Positions 39,101 to 50,800 of a stretch of 64,000 bases of DNA are shown piece by piece. The first letter of the stretch is position 1; every line of letters starts with the position of its first letter. The stretch is taken from contig NC_085047.1 of assembly GCF_963662255.1 (NCBI RefSeq), positions 19,936,258 to 20,000,257 of the forward strand, given 5' to 3'. The stretch comes from Cinclus cinclus (taxonomy: Eukaryota > Chordata > Aves > Passeriformes > Cinclidae). The notes under the pieces were generated by a model. It saw nothing but the letters and a program-made list of their open reading frames with translations, searched no databases and was not told the DNA's origin. A program made the position numbers and the translations under genes.

Positions 39101-42100
39101 GACTGTTAGCTCTTGTCCTGTTGCTTGTTACCTGGGAGAAGAGAATGACACCCACCTCACTAAAACCATCCAGGTCGTTACAGAAATCAATAAGCATCAT
39201 CATTCAGCTTTTTTGTTTCTCTCTGAAGTGAGTTTTTTTTATTTAGTTCTCCATGAAGTCCCCAGATTTTTAATTCTACTGGCAAACAAGTCCATCTGCA
39301 CAGAGAAATGTGTGCGCCATCTTGTTTAGGTGACAGTCACTGCTGGTGACAGTCATTGAAAGCTGTATTGAAGAAAAATGACCCTTCTGTAATAGTCTCA
39401 AAGATGTCTTGAAAATTTATGTAACTGTGTTTGAAAGAACATCTTCCATGATTTTGCTGACTTCTGACTTTGAATGTTCTGAGGTGAAGAAAAATTACCT
39501 GTGATGAGAATGCTGTTGTGCCTTGATCTGATTCCTTTTGCAAGGCTGGACTGTCCATAATCATCTGGAGGAACAGGAGTGGCACTCTTAATATACCATA
39601 TTTCAAGGACTATGGCTTTTCTGGATTAGGAGATAGTTTTGGAAATTCTAGTTTTGTGGTTTGGCCTAGCTCCTCACCTGGTGACTGCAGATGGTTTGGG
39701 TTGTTAGTTTATTTCAGTGGGGGTTTTTGGGTAAATGGCTAGTGAAAATCTTGGCTCTGTACTGTTGTAAACGTTTTTGCATTTAGAGCAGTAATTAATG
39801 ATTGTAAGAAATCCATATACATCTATGAATGATTGTGGGATTTTTTTCAAGAAAGGCTTAAGATGATTCAGACATGGCTCATTAGCCACTCAGGCTCAAT
39901 GGTGTGCTGATTTATTTTTAATCTGTCTAGGAAGTTTCTAGAGTAAATGAAAAACCCATTGAGGGACTGGGGAGATGTGGGAGTACTAATCCCTCTGCCT
40001 TGCCTTAACTAAAAGGAACAAAACCAAGCAACAATTTTCATGTGTTTTTTTTCAGAGCAGCACAGAGAAGACACAGAGGAGTAAGAACATGGACTCGCCA
40101 TATAAATATTTTCAATAAAGATTATATCTTTGTGCCTGTGAATGAGGAGTAAGTCTGTTTTCAACACCTTTTCTGATATTTAAAGATTTAAATTAATGTT
40201 GTGGTGGTAAAAATTTATGGCTGTCAAGTTGATCATTGCCTGTGGTAGTAGAAATGAGACATGTGGAATGAGTAATTTTTGAAAACTGTTCAAAAGATAA
40301 AATGTTTATTCAGCTGTCGACTTTGTACCTTTGGTTTTTGTTTTACTGAAAATTACCATTAAGTATATGTGTGTCATTGTGATAATTCCTGTGCACTTCA
40401 GTAATATTTCTATAAAGAAATCACAGCAACTCATAGCATCAATAGATAAAAGTAGAACTTCCATAATCTCTGCCTTGGCCTGGCTAAATAATTCACCTGT
40501 GCATGGAAACTCCTGTAAAACTGAATAGTCATTGAAAGGTACAGCATGTAAAACAGCTGTGGAAAGATGTCGGCTATTTTCAAAACTGGGATCACCATCA
40601 CTGATTATTAGGTTTTTTGTTTTTTAGTTTGGAATTTAGTTGAAGTGTGGAATGGGTGCTCAAACACTGATAAATTGCTGCGGTGGGCTTCTTGGGGTTT
40701 TTAAAGGAATTGGTACTTATTTTTGCTGTTATGCCACAACACAAAGTACAAAATGAGTGAGAGGATTAGTACCAGATGCCATGAAAAGAGCATGGCAACG
40801 ATGGTTGTGTGTCACAGAACAGTTGTTCATCAGTTCTCAGTATTATAAAAGCTTCTCATAGCCTTTTCAGAACCAAGTGTTACCGAGTTCTGATGTTTTT
40901 TCCTCCCTTTCTTCACTGCTGGGCAGATCTCATTGGTACATTGCAGTTATCTGTTTTCCTTGGTTAGAAGAAGTTGTGTATGAGGAGTGTCCCCCTCAGA
41001 ATTCATTACATCACTGGCCTCAGCAGTCTCCACTTGAGCCAGAGAGCGAGAACACTAGAGCTGGTTCAGTGCTCTTCAAGGATGAAGAAGAGATGGATGG
41101 TAACAGAAGTTTATTCTCTAATGTAGGAGAAAGTTGTCAAGCCAGAAATGGTTCTAAATGTCTTAATCATATAAGCAGGGAAATTATGTGAAAAATCATT
41201 TCTAAAACTTCCAGACTGATGTAGTATGTTTTCATATACCCCTGCATAGTAAGGACTGCAAGTTTTCTGCAACTCTGGAAAACACTGGAAGAGACATGGA
41301 AAATCAGGGATGATTGGGAAGTTGTTTGGTTTCTGTAAGAATTTTATCAGGAGGGAAGACCTTTGGTAACTCTGCTATTTCAGGATTCAGAAGGGAGTGT
41401 TAAAAGCTGATTTATAAACTAGTTCCTTACTTTTGTATTTTGAATAATAATCATGAATGTGAAAATAAGAATACTTTTCTTAGCATTCTTTTCTTAACTT
41501 TTTTTCATTTGTTCTTTTGTACTAGATGGAAACAAAATGGCTGCTTCTGCTTCAGTTCTATATTCAGCTGTTTCTAAAGTAAGTGCCTTTTTGTAGTGAC
41601 AGAGGAAATATATTACTGAATTTCTGAAGACTGAGATTTGACCAAGGGACTTTGCATCATCTTTTTTTTGTAGTAGTTATTGATGTTTACCTGGCCTGAA
41701 GCATGTACAAGGCATTTTGAATTAGCATTATCCTTCTTTGCTTACCTGTTTGGTCTGCTATGATTTCCCCTGTTTTTAAAATTGATTTATCAGTTTCTAC
41801 CTTTCTGAAATGAGAGCTTCTCTAACTACCTTTAAATTTATGAAGATCTTAGAGTTTATAATTGATATTGGTTTTTAGAGATTTATTTTTATTTTTTCTT
41901 TTGTCTCAGATCTCCCTAAGTAATTCCAAAAAGCAGATTTGTAAAAGGTATGTTTTGGTTTTCTTTCTAATACTGTAACATTAAATTATGAAATTCTGTA
42001 GTAATTTAAGTATTGCTATAAAACCACAACTGCAAGTACTTGTCCACTTCTACCACACTGGTAAAAATATTCAATTGCTGATACTCTTGGGTAGGCTGTA

Positions 42101-45100
42101 TGCAAACAAAATACTTCCTTCAGTAGTGTTGGTGATGAAAGACTGCAATGATTTGTTTCTGTTTTTGTTGTGTACAGGCCTTGTATACTCATCTTAGATT
42201 CCCTGAAAGCATGTTCTGTGCAGAAAACTGTTCAGGTTTTGAGAGAGTAAGTAACTACAGTTTTTATCTTTTAACAATAGATGCTGCTGGTCATATTTCT
42301 ATATACAAAATGCTTTTGTCTTGATATGTCAGTAGAGTTATAGTGGAATGGTATTTGTTTTGAAAAATGTAACAATATATTCAATTTTGTATATGCAAGT
42401 ATGTAAGTACTGGAAGACTGTAATAAAAATTTTCAGTACTTTTACACACTCCTAATGACTTTAATGTCTATCAACAACTTTTTAAAAAATGTTTAATATC
42501 TGAAGCTAAATGCAATTGTTCTTTCTGTTCTCCTTGCTATTGAATTCACTGAAAGGTACAAAAATCTGTAAACTAAATAGCACCACCTTCTTATAAACGT
42601 GATTTCTTCAAAATGCTATGTAAAGTTTAGATGATACTTAGAAATATTTGTGAAACGATCTTTTCCCTCAATAGAGAGGCCTTCCTGCTTTGTGTCTTGG
42701 GAGGAGGAATGAAGTAGCGATTTCTATTTATTTATTGATAAAATCTCTGTGGGATGTATTATTTTAGTGTGCAGTTCTTTGAGCTATTCCTGGGGTTGAA
42801 ATTCCAGAGTGTGGTTTCTTGGAGTTTAGAGATGTCACAAAAAGTCAGAAAACAAATGGAGACCTGTGGAGTTGTGAGATAAGGGGAGTTTGAGAAGCAA
42901 ATCTCTTATTCCTTCAATTTCCAGTCTACACCCTGGAAACAGAAAGGAAACTGGTGCAGGGATTCTATGACACCTTCTTTTCCCTGAGTTGATTTTGGTT
43001 GTGTTTTGGGCAGTGGTCAGGCTCAAACAAATTAATTAGGAAGTCTACAGTAATAGGTTCTTCCAGTGCCTGGGAAGTGTGCTTCACTGCAATGTCTTCA
43101 TCTTTGAATTGTCTCATATTTGGTGCCTTTTCACAGTTGCCATTTTCCCCGAAAGCTGTTTTAAATGTTCTGTATGTATTTTTATTCTCATGACTGCAAG
43201 GACTTGGGTCTTTTAGAAAGCAAACACAAGGTTTGACTTAATGCATATATTTATTCTCATAAGTCAGATTTAAAAAAGCACTGCTGGCCTCTTAGAATGA
43301 GCCCAGGAAGTATGTGTGATAGCCAAGAAAATTATTCCTTTAGTTAAGGTATAAAAATGTCCTGGTATCCTAATAGCTTGTAGAACCTCTGCTCGAGTAG
43401 CTGACTTTAAATGACGTGCATATTTGTTTTTTATATTGCCTATTATGTGGTAGAAATGCCTCTGAGTGCAATAGAATATTGGATAGTGGAAATAGTATAT
43501 GAATTTCATTGGTAAATTCTGTGAAAGAATTTGGCTAAAGCTATTTTATCTTTTTTGTCAGCTTTGGAACAATGCTGAGTAGTGTCCCAAAAGGCATTGA
43601 ACATAGAAGTTATTTCTCAAGTATTTCAACTGTCCACTTTCTTTTGTAGGTACCTTGAAGTGGAATGGGAAGCTAAACGAAAAACACATCGGGAATTCAG
43701 TAAATCAACAATGATTGACCTATGTCCTAGAGTGCCTAAACAAGATAACAGCAGTGATTGTGGGGTCTATTTGCTGCAGTATGTGGAAAGCTTCTTCCAG
43801 GTGCAAATGCAAACTACCCTCCCCTTTCCCCCAAATTATCTCAAACCACAAAAACCCATTTTCTGAGCAAAATAGCCAGAAACAAAAAAAGCTGTTGAAA
43901 GTGTCAAAGCCATTTGAGAAAGAGGGGATGTAACCCATTCTTAAGTAATGGCAAAGGTCTTTCCATCTGGTTTGTCATATGTGTCTATCTTCAGATGTTT
44001 CTAACCTTGTAGTTTATTGTTGCTTTTATATTGACACATGCAGTGTGCCTGAATATTTGTGTGTGTTTAGAGCCTACAAGTGTAGGCACTCCTGCCCTAC
44101 AGATGTTACAGAAGCATCTTTGCATCTCTTCTTGCAGTATCTAAAACTTTTTCAGCTTGTGCATTGGTCTTTGAGTAGGTCTGCAGGCAGCAGCTTCTGC
44201 AGAGAGAGGGAGAAGGGAAATTGTTAAAAGGGAATGTTTAGAGCTGAGGGAACCTCTTTTTCAGCACGTACCTGCAGATCCTGGGCTTCGTGCACTGTGT
44301 TCTATGATGTCCCCAAGTCTTCTTCCCCCTGATCAGCACACTGCCCTTTGCTCTGGCCTTTGAATGGCCTTTGCTTGTTTGAGGCTTGATGCATGTGGTT
44401 TGCATTCTCTGATGTTCCTGTGCATTCAAATCCTTGTGTGAGGCCTTGGGCAGTGGACAGGCTTTTCTGCTGCAGGAGAACAGATTGCTGTTCCAAAGCA
44501 CCTGTACACAGGTACACCCATTGGGGGCAGGTGGGTAGATCGGAGCTCTGTGTGCAGTTGCAGGCTGTGATCTTGTCCAGGTCATGTGGATGTTGTTGGA
44601 TACATCATGAATGCAGCAGGAGTGCTGTGCATGAATACGGGCTCTTTGAAAAGTACAGACACAGAATGCAAGGAGGTAGTTTCCTTCATGTGGATGAGCT
44701 GGAATGCATGGAATGCGTAGGGCTGGGTAAGGAGCCATCTGAGAGGTTCTGGAGTTAGGAGCAGAGTACTACAGGTGACATACCAGTGGCATCTGCTGTC
44801 GGCCACCTGCCCAAGAACAAGTCCCTTTTACCCTTTTGGGGATTTTACCCTTTTGGTCAAGTAAAAGCAGCCTCACATTCACAGGCCCCAGACCCTTTGG
44901 GTGACTTTAACGTGACAGCTTCCTGGAGAGTTCCCGACCTGAGTGACAGGTGACCCAATGAGGAGAGGTGCTCTTCTGGAAGCAAGGAAGGTCTGGTTGG
45001 GGATATAAAACTCCAGAAGTTCCTTCAATCCCCAGCCATTCTGTGGTTCTGTAATAGATGGGTTGAGCTCTTGTGTAGGTGGAAAATGAAATTACTTACC

Positions 45101-46072
45101 AAAGTTTTTGAACTGCCCATTCTCTAACAAGGGGAACTTGTTCTTGAAGAAGCAAGGCGTGGGACAAGGTGGTTGTAACTTGTCCTAAACATGCCAGGGC
45201 TCATAGACTGAAAATCATGATGTGTTCTTTACTTCACTGTTTCAACTGATCATATATTACCTTATTCAAAGGAAGGAGAAGGTGAAATATAAGCATGGCA
45301 AAAGAGTGAAGAGGGAAAGAAAGAAAAAAAAATTGGTTTCAGCAAATCAGACGTGGTGTTGTGGTCTTAACTACTGGATCTGCCAACGCCTCTCAGATTT
45401 CATTTTGCTATCCTCTTTTGTTCCAAATTCTCCCCTTCTCATGTTCTGCTAAAACTGTTACTAATATTCTTAGTTTTTGTTGTCTTCTATCAGAAGTCCT
45501 GCTCATGACAGAAGAAACGCATGCTTGAGATGACAAAATCTCAGCATGCTCAACCACTGTATGCTTGACTCTTTGCTGTAGTGTGATTGAAGTTGTGTGT
45601 TTTGTGACTAAAATGCATCTGTCCCTTGTTGGATATCAAAAGTATGGCTACTTCTTCAAAATGCATGAAATCTGCCTTTAATATGTGTTAATAGTGATGT
45701 ATCTTTAAGAGAAGTGATAATAACCTGTTTGGTGTTTACCATGAGTACCTTTTGGTAAGTGCACATATTTCTGATTATGATGAAGGAAGTGCAATTTGAC
45801 TTTGAAGGCTGTCAGTCTTATTTGGAAACTTGTTTGTGCCTCCTTGATCTCAGCATCAGTGGAAGGGTTTAAAATTCTTTCTGAAGGTTGTGTTAGGAAA
45901 TCTGTTCCATAAATATTCCTTTTTCTCTTGCCAGAATCCCATAGTTAATTTTGAACAACCATTGCATCTGGAGAATTGGTTCCCTCGTCAGCTGATCAGA
46001 AACAAAAGAGAAGAAATTAGAGACCTGATCTTGCAACTGCACTTCCAACAGCAGAGTGGCAGCAGCAGCTAA
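9107..46072 (+). CDS. SENP7: sentrin/SUMO-specific protease 7 (23 coding exons)
   Basis: Exons: 9107-9142, 11656-11763, 13956-14050, 20085-20282, 21862-22059, 25360-25475, 26218-26381, 27309-27660, 28215-28372, 29326-29472, 30890-30923, 31674-31841, 34077-34339, 35339-35472, 36149-36265, 38119-38238, 40056-40148, 40927-41099, 41526-41578, 41910-41947, 42178-42246, 43650-43800, 45935-46072. All introns are GT-AG and phases agree. They give 3123 nt, or 1040 residues (human 1050). SENP7 is a nuclear cysteine protease that trims SUMO-2/3 chains and helps hold HP1 on heterochromatin. Two HP1 boxes PKVIL lie at residues 82-86 and 148-152; a SUMO-interacting motif [10 protein letters not shown] at 423-432; the split C48 domain from about 730 to 1040 with catalytic His836 (ESHWY), Asp929 (LILDS), Gln976 and Cys982 (SSDCG). 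The N-terminal 50 residues are the least conserved, so the start ATG is the least certain part. Confidence 0.96.
10404..10451 (+). repeat. short imperfect tandem repeat
   Basis: Three imperfect copies of an approximately 16-bp unit, AATACTGTTTAGAAAT, lie in SENP7 intron 2. No function evident. Confidence 0.7.
14051..20084 (+). other. SENP7: SENP7 intron (6.0 kb)
   Basis: Apart from the CR1 copy at 18705-19392 and a short T-rich duplication at 15025-15065, I see no exon, RNA gene or other repeat. Open frames here are short and carry no recognised domain. Confidence 0.7.
18705..19392 (+). mobile_element. CR1 LINE fragment with 3' end of the reverse transcriptase ORF
   Basis: About 690 bp. It begins GCACTACAGGCTAGGGAAGG, runs through CCAGGTGGCCAAGAAGGCCA and GGGCAGCTGAGGGAACTGGG, and ends in the 3' tail TTTTCAACCCTTAGGATTCTG. 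It covers the C-terminal end of CR1 ORF2 plus the 3' UTR, with frameshifts. The open frames on both strands over this interval are relics. Confidence 0.93.
20085..22059 (+). repeat. SENP7: tandem pair of 198-nt HP1-box exons of SENP7
   Basis: Exons 20085-20282 and 21862-22059 are each exactly 198 nt with the same phase, and both start [10 protein letters not shown] and end with LSKR or LSER. A 41-nt block (20068-20108 and 21845-21885), spanning 17 nt of intron and 24 nt of exon, is identical. The rest of the exons is far more diverged. Human SENP7 has the same two-copy arrangement, known to form a double HP1-interaction module. The duplication is therefore ancient, and the identical block points to later conversion between the copies. 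Confidence 0.9.
22060..25359 (+). other. SENP7: SENP7 intron (3.3 kb)
   Basis: AT-rich sequence with a T run at 22788-22807 and a small (CTTT)n patch near 24860-24880. No coding signal or recognised mobile element. Confidence 0.7.
28215..28372 (+). other. SENP7: SENP7 exon with SUMO-interacting motif
   Basis: This 158-nt exon encodes the hydrophobic core IIL followed by SSDDEDD, the arrangement of a SUMO-interacting motif. Human has IVVSSDEEG at the same place. It probably helps the protease grip poly-SUMO chains. Confidence 0.8.
30725..30770 (+). mobile_element. possible CR1 3'-tail remnant
   Basis: TTGAGCTTAATGGTATTTTCC followed by AACCTGAATGATTCTGTTA resembles a worn CR1 3' terminus. Only about 45 bp remain, just before the 34-nt SENP7 exon. 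Confidence 0.45.
31951..32480 (-). mobile_element. CR1 LINE fragment
   Basis: Read on the plus strand it starts with the reversed CR1 tail (CAGAATCAGAAAATATGCTGA) and continues through CTGTTCCAGTGCCCAGCCAC and TGACCCTCCTCTGCGTGCTC. These are reversed CR1 3' region and ORF2-end sequences. The frames at 32117-32482 and 32457-32257 belong to it. Confidence 0.92.
33445..34030. mobile_element. unassigned repeat-like block (possibly LTR-derived)
   Basis: Richer in CC, CTG and GGG words than the surrounding intron, with a TATTTAAAT box at 33571-33579 and blocks such as CTGCATCCCATCATGTATGC. I could not find clean termini or a target duplication, and I do not recognise the family. It ends about 45 bp before a SENP7 exon. 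Confidence 0.3.
36266..38118 (+). other. SENP7: SENP7 intron containing a GC-rich LTR-like insertion
   Basis: The left 800 bp show nothing notable. About 37100-37620 is a foreign-looking block, listed separately. A purine-rich stretch of GGAAAAAAATGG-type repeats lies at 37800-37880. Confidence 0.7.
37100..37620 (-). mobile_element. LTR-like element, antisense to SENP7
   Basis: A compositionally distinct block. On the minus strand it shows a promoter-like order: CCAAT box (reverse, 37499-37503), ACGTCA CRE core (37490-37495), GC box GGGGCGGGG (37475-37483), then TTTAAAA (37464-37458). This is followed downstream by GTGTGGGGTCCCTAATATTT and CTGGCCCGGGCTAACC. This resembles the U3-R-U5 plan of avian ERV LTRs. 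A run of 13 G lies at 37517-37529. Termini were not resolved, so the class is uncertain. Confidence 0.55.
38239..40055 (+). other. SENP7: SENP7 intron with CR1 copy
   Basis: Contains the minus-strand CR1 at 38858-39206. The remainder is AT-rich without recognised content. Confidence 0.7.
38858..39206 (-). mobile_element. CR1 LINE fragment
   Basis: The plus-strand reading opens with TCATAGAGTCACAGAATC and TTAGGTTGGAAAAGACC, the reverse of the CR1 3' tail. It continues through GCTTGTTCCAGTCCTCAGAA and CTTGTCCTGTTGCTTGTTAC. 5'-truncated. Confidence 0.92.
43801..45934 (+). other. SENP7: last SENP7 intron
   Basis: 2.1 kb. It holds a 166-codon minus-strand open frame (44738-44238) without a recognised domain, a worn CR1 tail at 44987-45054, and a short direct repeat of TTTTACCCTTTTGG at 44827-44855. 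Confidence 0.65.
44987..45054 (+). mobile_element. CR1 3'-tail fragment
   Basis: AAGGTCTGGTTGGGGATATA, then CTCCAGAAGTTCCTTCAATC, then CCCAGCCATTCTGTGGTTCTG. It follows the layout of a CR1 3' terminus. The body upstream is too decayed to delimit. Confidence 0.55.
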
Positions 46073-47842
46073 TAAATCTAATAAGGCAGTCCTGGCAAAT
46101 GACACTGCCCTATAAAATAACTGGAACTCTGCTTAGTGGTGTTTGGTGTCTCCCTGCCTTGCAAGGAAGGAAGGAAAAAAAAAAGGCACAAGAAAGAACC
46201 TTTTGTTCAGCATTTATTTATTTAAAGATGTTTTTTTCACTGGTGGTGTGTGTTCTAATGATGCTGGAAGGGGAAAAGGAAAGGTTGTAGGTAATAATGT
46301 AAATATGTAAGTTAAAACTAATGCATGTGGACTGCTCGTTGATTCTTGGAATATGTAAGCTGCCTACAGGTATTGCCTCAAGGATGTAAAAATACTTCAG
46401 TCTTTTGGAGCCTGTTCTTTATAATTCCATATAAACATGGATGATATGTCAAAGTCAGGCCTGAAGACAGGATCTGGATCCTGTATTGTGTCTCTTGATT
46501 TGCAGCTGATACAGATAGAATGAATACTATGTATTGTTTTACTTTAAGGATTTAATATTGACTCTCTTTAGAGATGTATTTTTTTGTTTCTGATTATATA
46601 CAGAAGTAATCTGCATGTCAGAAAATCCTGCCAAGATTTGAAGCTGAGTTTTGATGATTTTTTTTAAAAAAATATTTTCCCCCTTCCTGGGATTTTCATA
46701 TTTCATTTTCATATTTCATTTTCAAATGTGTTTCCACAAGTGGAAGACATTAGTTTGAGTGACTGTTGAAATACTTCAAAGTTGGGAGTGTATTTTCTTT
46801 TAAGTTTTTTTTTTTTTCTTAACAGATTTTAGGAGCAAACTTGCCCTCAAAGTTCATACCAATACAGTATGTGTAGGCAGTATATTTTTTCATGCTATTC
46901 ACCTGATTTTGGGGAATAATTCCTACAAATCTTAAGGCATCACCTGCATTAGCAAAGCAAGCAGGGTGTGGCTTAACAGCCTCAAAAGTAGGTAGTGCTT
47001 TACTGAAAAATAAGGTCTTTAAGATATGTTATTTACATATAAGAAAAACAGGACTTACACCTTTCTTAGGAGAATTGAGTAAAGATGACTGAATATTGAG
47101 TGTTTGAACTCAGACTTGATTTGATAAACTAGCACAAGTTCATCATTGTCTTAATTTATATTTATGTAGCTTTTCCTTGAACAGTGATCACATTTTGATG
47201 TGTGCACTTTTTTCTGTACTCATTGCATGATAGAAGGTGGCTGTTCTAAAAGGATGCTTTCTCCTGTTCCCCACTCTAAGTTTGTCATCTCACCCTTCAG
47301 AAGGACTGTGTTTCAGATAACCACCAAAAACACCTGTGTCATAAAATGGTCTACAAAACCAGAGCACTTAAAGTTGGGAGTACAATAGGGAGTTAAAATA
47401 AAAATTGAGGGCAACCCAAAGATGTGAGCATTTTTGTCATTGCAGAATTCTCAGGGCCCCTTCCCTCAAGACAACTCTGAAACTTGGCTTTTGGAAAATG
47501 TAGTTATTGTTTTGGGTTCTGTACAGCCACCCAATACCTCTCTCCCCCCCTCCCTTTTTTTTTTTTTTTCTCAAACCAGGAAGCATACTTTCTGGGGGAG
47601 AGAGACAATTTTAAAATAACAATTGGCTGAGCACAGTTACCTTCTGTGTAGCTGTGAGCAACCCTGTGCAATGACCTCAAGTTTTTTGTCTGTTTCTAGT
47701 TTAATTCGGTAGTTTGTCACTACCCCTTCTTCCCCAGCCTCCCGACATCTTTCCCTCTCATCCCAGAGTTGTCTTTTAGCACCTAAATCACAACACCAGC
47801 ATTGCTTACAAGAGTAATCTGTGTATTTATTGTAAAAATAAA
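46073..47842 (+). other. SENP7: probable SENP7 3' UTR
   Basis: AT-rich sequence after the stop with no open frames of interest. AATAAA occurs at 46071-46076 overlapping the stop, and a better placed signal lies at 47837-47842. Which end is used cannot be told from sequence. Small repeats: TTTCATATTTCATTTTCATA at about 46696-46725. Confidence 0.5.
47837..47842 (+). terminator. SENP7: candidate distal poly(A) signal of SENP7
   Basis: AATAAA in TGTAAAAATAAAAAAAG, followed within about 50 bases by a GTT/T-rich stretch. The 3' UTR would then be about 1.8 kb. Confidence 0.4.
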
Positions 47843-50800
47843 AAAAGATAAAATGCAGAAATATGTTCCCTTTCTCTACATGTTTCTTAATTGGTTGATA
47901 TTTTCAGTGTTCCCTTATGAAAAACAGTTTGGACTTGTTCTTATGGTAAAATTAGGTTTTGTCACCAGGTGATTGGTTCTTTTTAGATTGACTGGTTTAT
48001 AGATGTTTAAAAGTAAAATAATATATGCAAGTTTCTAAATCGATTTTATAACACAAAATTATTGCCTTTTTAGATTTCTTATATATGTGCTATGAGAATG
48101 CCAATGCATTTGATATTAAAATTATCTCCAGAAGTTGCTGTGGTTGTTACCATTCTTTTCTCAGCTGCTACAAATAACCCACAAGTTCAGTGTAAGATAG
48201 GCCATCTGACTGCTTTTGGGGTATATACACAGTATGCTAATATTAACGCAAATGTCCACCGAGTGATTATGGGACCATCAGCCACAACCAACCCCATTTC
48301 CAGCCATTTGCATTTACCAGGTATGTGGCAAATGCTAGGAAGTGTCTGTGGAAGAGGCTACATTTTGGGTATCTTCATGCTTCCTTTTTACTTGCTGGAG
48401 CTCCTCAAAGTTAACATTTTAACCAGACTGATTCAGGACCTTTTTGCACATCTCTTGCGTTTCCATTTCCTATATTAGGCCCTGTTTAATCAAAGTAGTG
48501 GAGTGACAGGGTATTTCAAAGCAAACCAGTCTATGCAGGGCTCTTTACCCTAAGCTGTGTAATTTTTTGTTTCAAGGCAATCAGTTGTACTCAAATGTAC
48601 CTGCCAGTTCCTTTAAAAGAAACTGCTGCATTCTGTCTGTGTGGGACCAGAAAATGGCTTCCATGAAAACGTCTGAGTCATGGATATCTGTTTAAGGTAC
48701 TGCACAACAGAAGAAGTGAGGTAGAAGTAATTTGTAGGAAGTAAATCTGCCAGGAAAAAAAATAAAATTAAAAATAGACAGTTTTCATTAAGAGCTGGAG
48801 AAGCAAATCTGCAAGTATGATTTTTGGGTTTTTTGTTGATTTTTTTTAAAGTATGAGGGGAATGCTGTATTTTAGCAATGGAATTTTAGGCATGGATTAA
48901 TTGCAGTTCATCTGGGCATTTGCGGTACTTGCCTCTTAGAACTTGAACCTGAGATGAGCTTGCAGTGCTCAGGAAGTACTACACCTTAGAAAATAATAAA
49001 AACTTGAGAGTCACAGTAGTAACACTTTTATCTTGGTTAGGACAGATAGAGAAGCAGACTATTGCTTCTGGCACCCATCCCCCCAACTCCCCAAAAAAGA
49101 AACGCAAACAAGCAAAAAAAAGAAGACAACTGTTTTACAGATAAAAAAGAAGGATTTGTAATATGAGACTTGAAAAGTCTAAAGAATTGAAAATGAGTTG
49201 AATAAAACCAAGACTAACAGTAATAATTCTGCCCAACCAAACTGAAGTTGAAAACTGAAGCTCAAGGAGAAGCACAGACCCTGGAATCATCTCTGACTGA
49301 ACAAGGTAAGACATTTCTGGTCAGCAGTTCAGAAAAGGAAGAATGCTGGGTATAGGTTTACATTATATGGATAGCATTGAAAAGTGTGAGATGAATTTGG
49401 TTGACCTTACTTCCTAATTTTTCTGCTCAAAGTACTTTACTGTAGGATAGAAGAGGTGGCAGTACAACAGGCTATGGTGGGTTGTATTCAGTCAGCTGGA
49501 AGTTCAAACAGCCTCAGAACTTGTTTATTCCTGGGAGGTGTTCCCCAGAAAACTCTTCCGGATCACAGGCAAAAAGTGACAACAGTGAATGCTTGGCCAC
49601 AGCAACCACAGAAACTGAACAAGTGAAAAGATTTTGTCTAACCTAATTGTTTCTACTAAACTGATTGGGAATTTTTTTGGTGAATCATGTCAAATGCTAT
49701 GAAATCAGCTTCTGTGTCCAGCCATGGGAGGCAATTTAGATTCTGGATAGTAAACCTTGTGAGCTTGGAGATACTGGGTGTCTGCTGTGGTGTGGCTCTT
49801 TAGAGACATTTTCATTAAAATTTTCTGATATTTGACATTTTTTAGTTACAGGTGGATTCAGCTTTTTGATTAAATTACATTTGAAAAGCAGGGCCATTAT
49901 TTAGAATGGTATGTGTACTTCAGCAGTATTTCAGTGATCATTGCTCTGCAGAGAACTGTAATTCAGCTAATCACATTTGCCATATGAAAATACATATTTC
50001 TTCATGAGAAATGCAAACTGTCAGAAAACTATTTTTGGAGGTACTTGGGTGCCTTTGGTGTGTCACTAGAATTACACTTTTTTTCTCATTCATCAAGAGT
50101 GCTTTTCATGAATATTTTTGAACAGATACAACTTGGCTGCTGAAATCAAAGAATTATACATTTTCTGATACAAAGTGTTACTTTCTTCAGGCTTTTGTCA
50201 AATCAAGGAAGGAGTTGCTTTTCCACAATTATTTTGGAAATCTATTGCAAGAGTTGTTTTGCTTATTTTGAGAAACTTTAAATGATTGTGCTTTTAGATA
50301 TGCCTTATGCTACTATAAACATAGGAGATTTTCAGCTGTTGCAAGTCTACATTTCAGGGCTGAAATCACTTGAACATAAAATTGATAGCAAACTAAATTA
50401 ATAGCAAGCTAATATAATTAAAACTGAATTTATGTTTTAAAACTATTTTATCTCAGAGAAGCTGGCATAACCACACCAAAAGAAAACAAATTTTGACAGA
50501 GATGGTTTTTATACTCTTCACATTCTGAGTGCCTTTGAGTAGTTTGATGATGAAAGAAACAGTGCTGTAAATCTAACAAAAAAAAGTCTCCAGGAAAACT
50601 TGTAACTGGGTTTCATACTTTTACTGAAGTATGTGTGTTCTTTAAATTGTCTGTAAAGCTGTTCTGGAGATAAGATACCTTTTTCCTTTATAACCATATA
50701 TAGTGTTTCTAACCTTAATCCAATTACGTTTTTTGCAGGGTAATGCAAGCATAAACATTCATGGCATTGAAAGCATGAGTTTCTGCAGAGGATTAAAAAA

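Larger units (their letters stand above)
36149..46069 (+). other. SENP7: exons encoding the SENP7 C48 protease domain
   Basis: Nine exons from [20 protein letters not shown] to the C-terminal QQQSGSSS. The two halves of the Ulp1-type domain are separated by an acidic insert of about 60 residues (exons 40927-41099, 41526-41578, 41910-41947), typical of SENP6/SENP7. That insert is poorly conserved with human, while the halves around it, with all catalytic residues, are well conserved. Confidence 0.93.

Noticed and set aside
48092..48478. 128-codon frame between SENP7 and IMPG2
   Set aside because: No recognised domain, no splice context, and it is preceded by ordinary AT-rich sequence. Probably chance.
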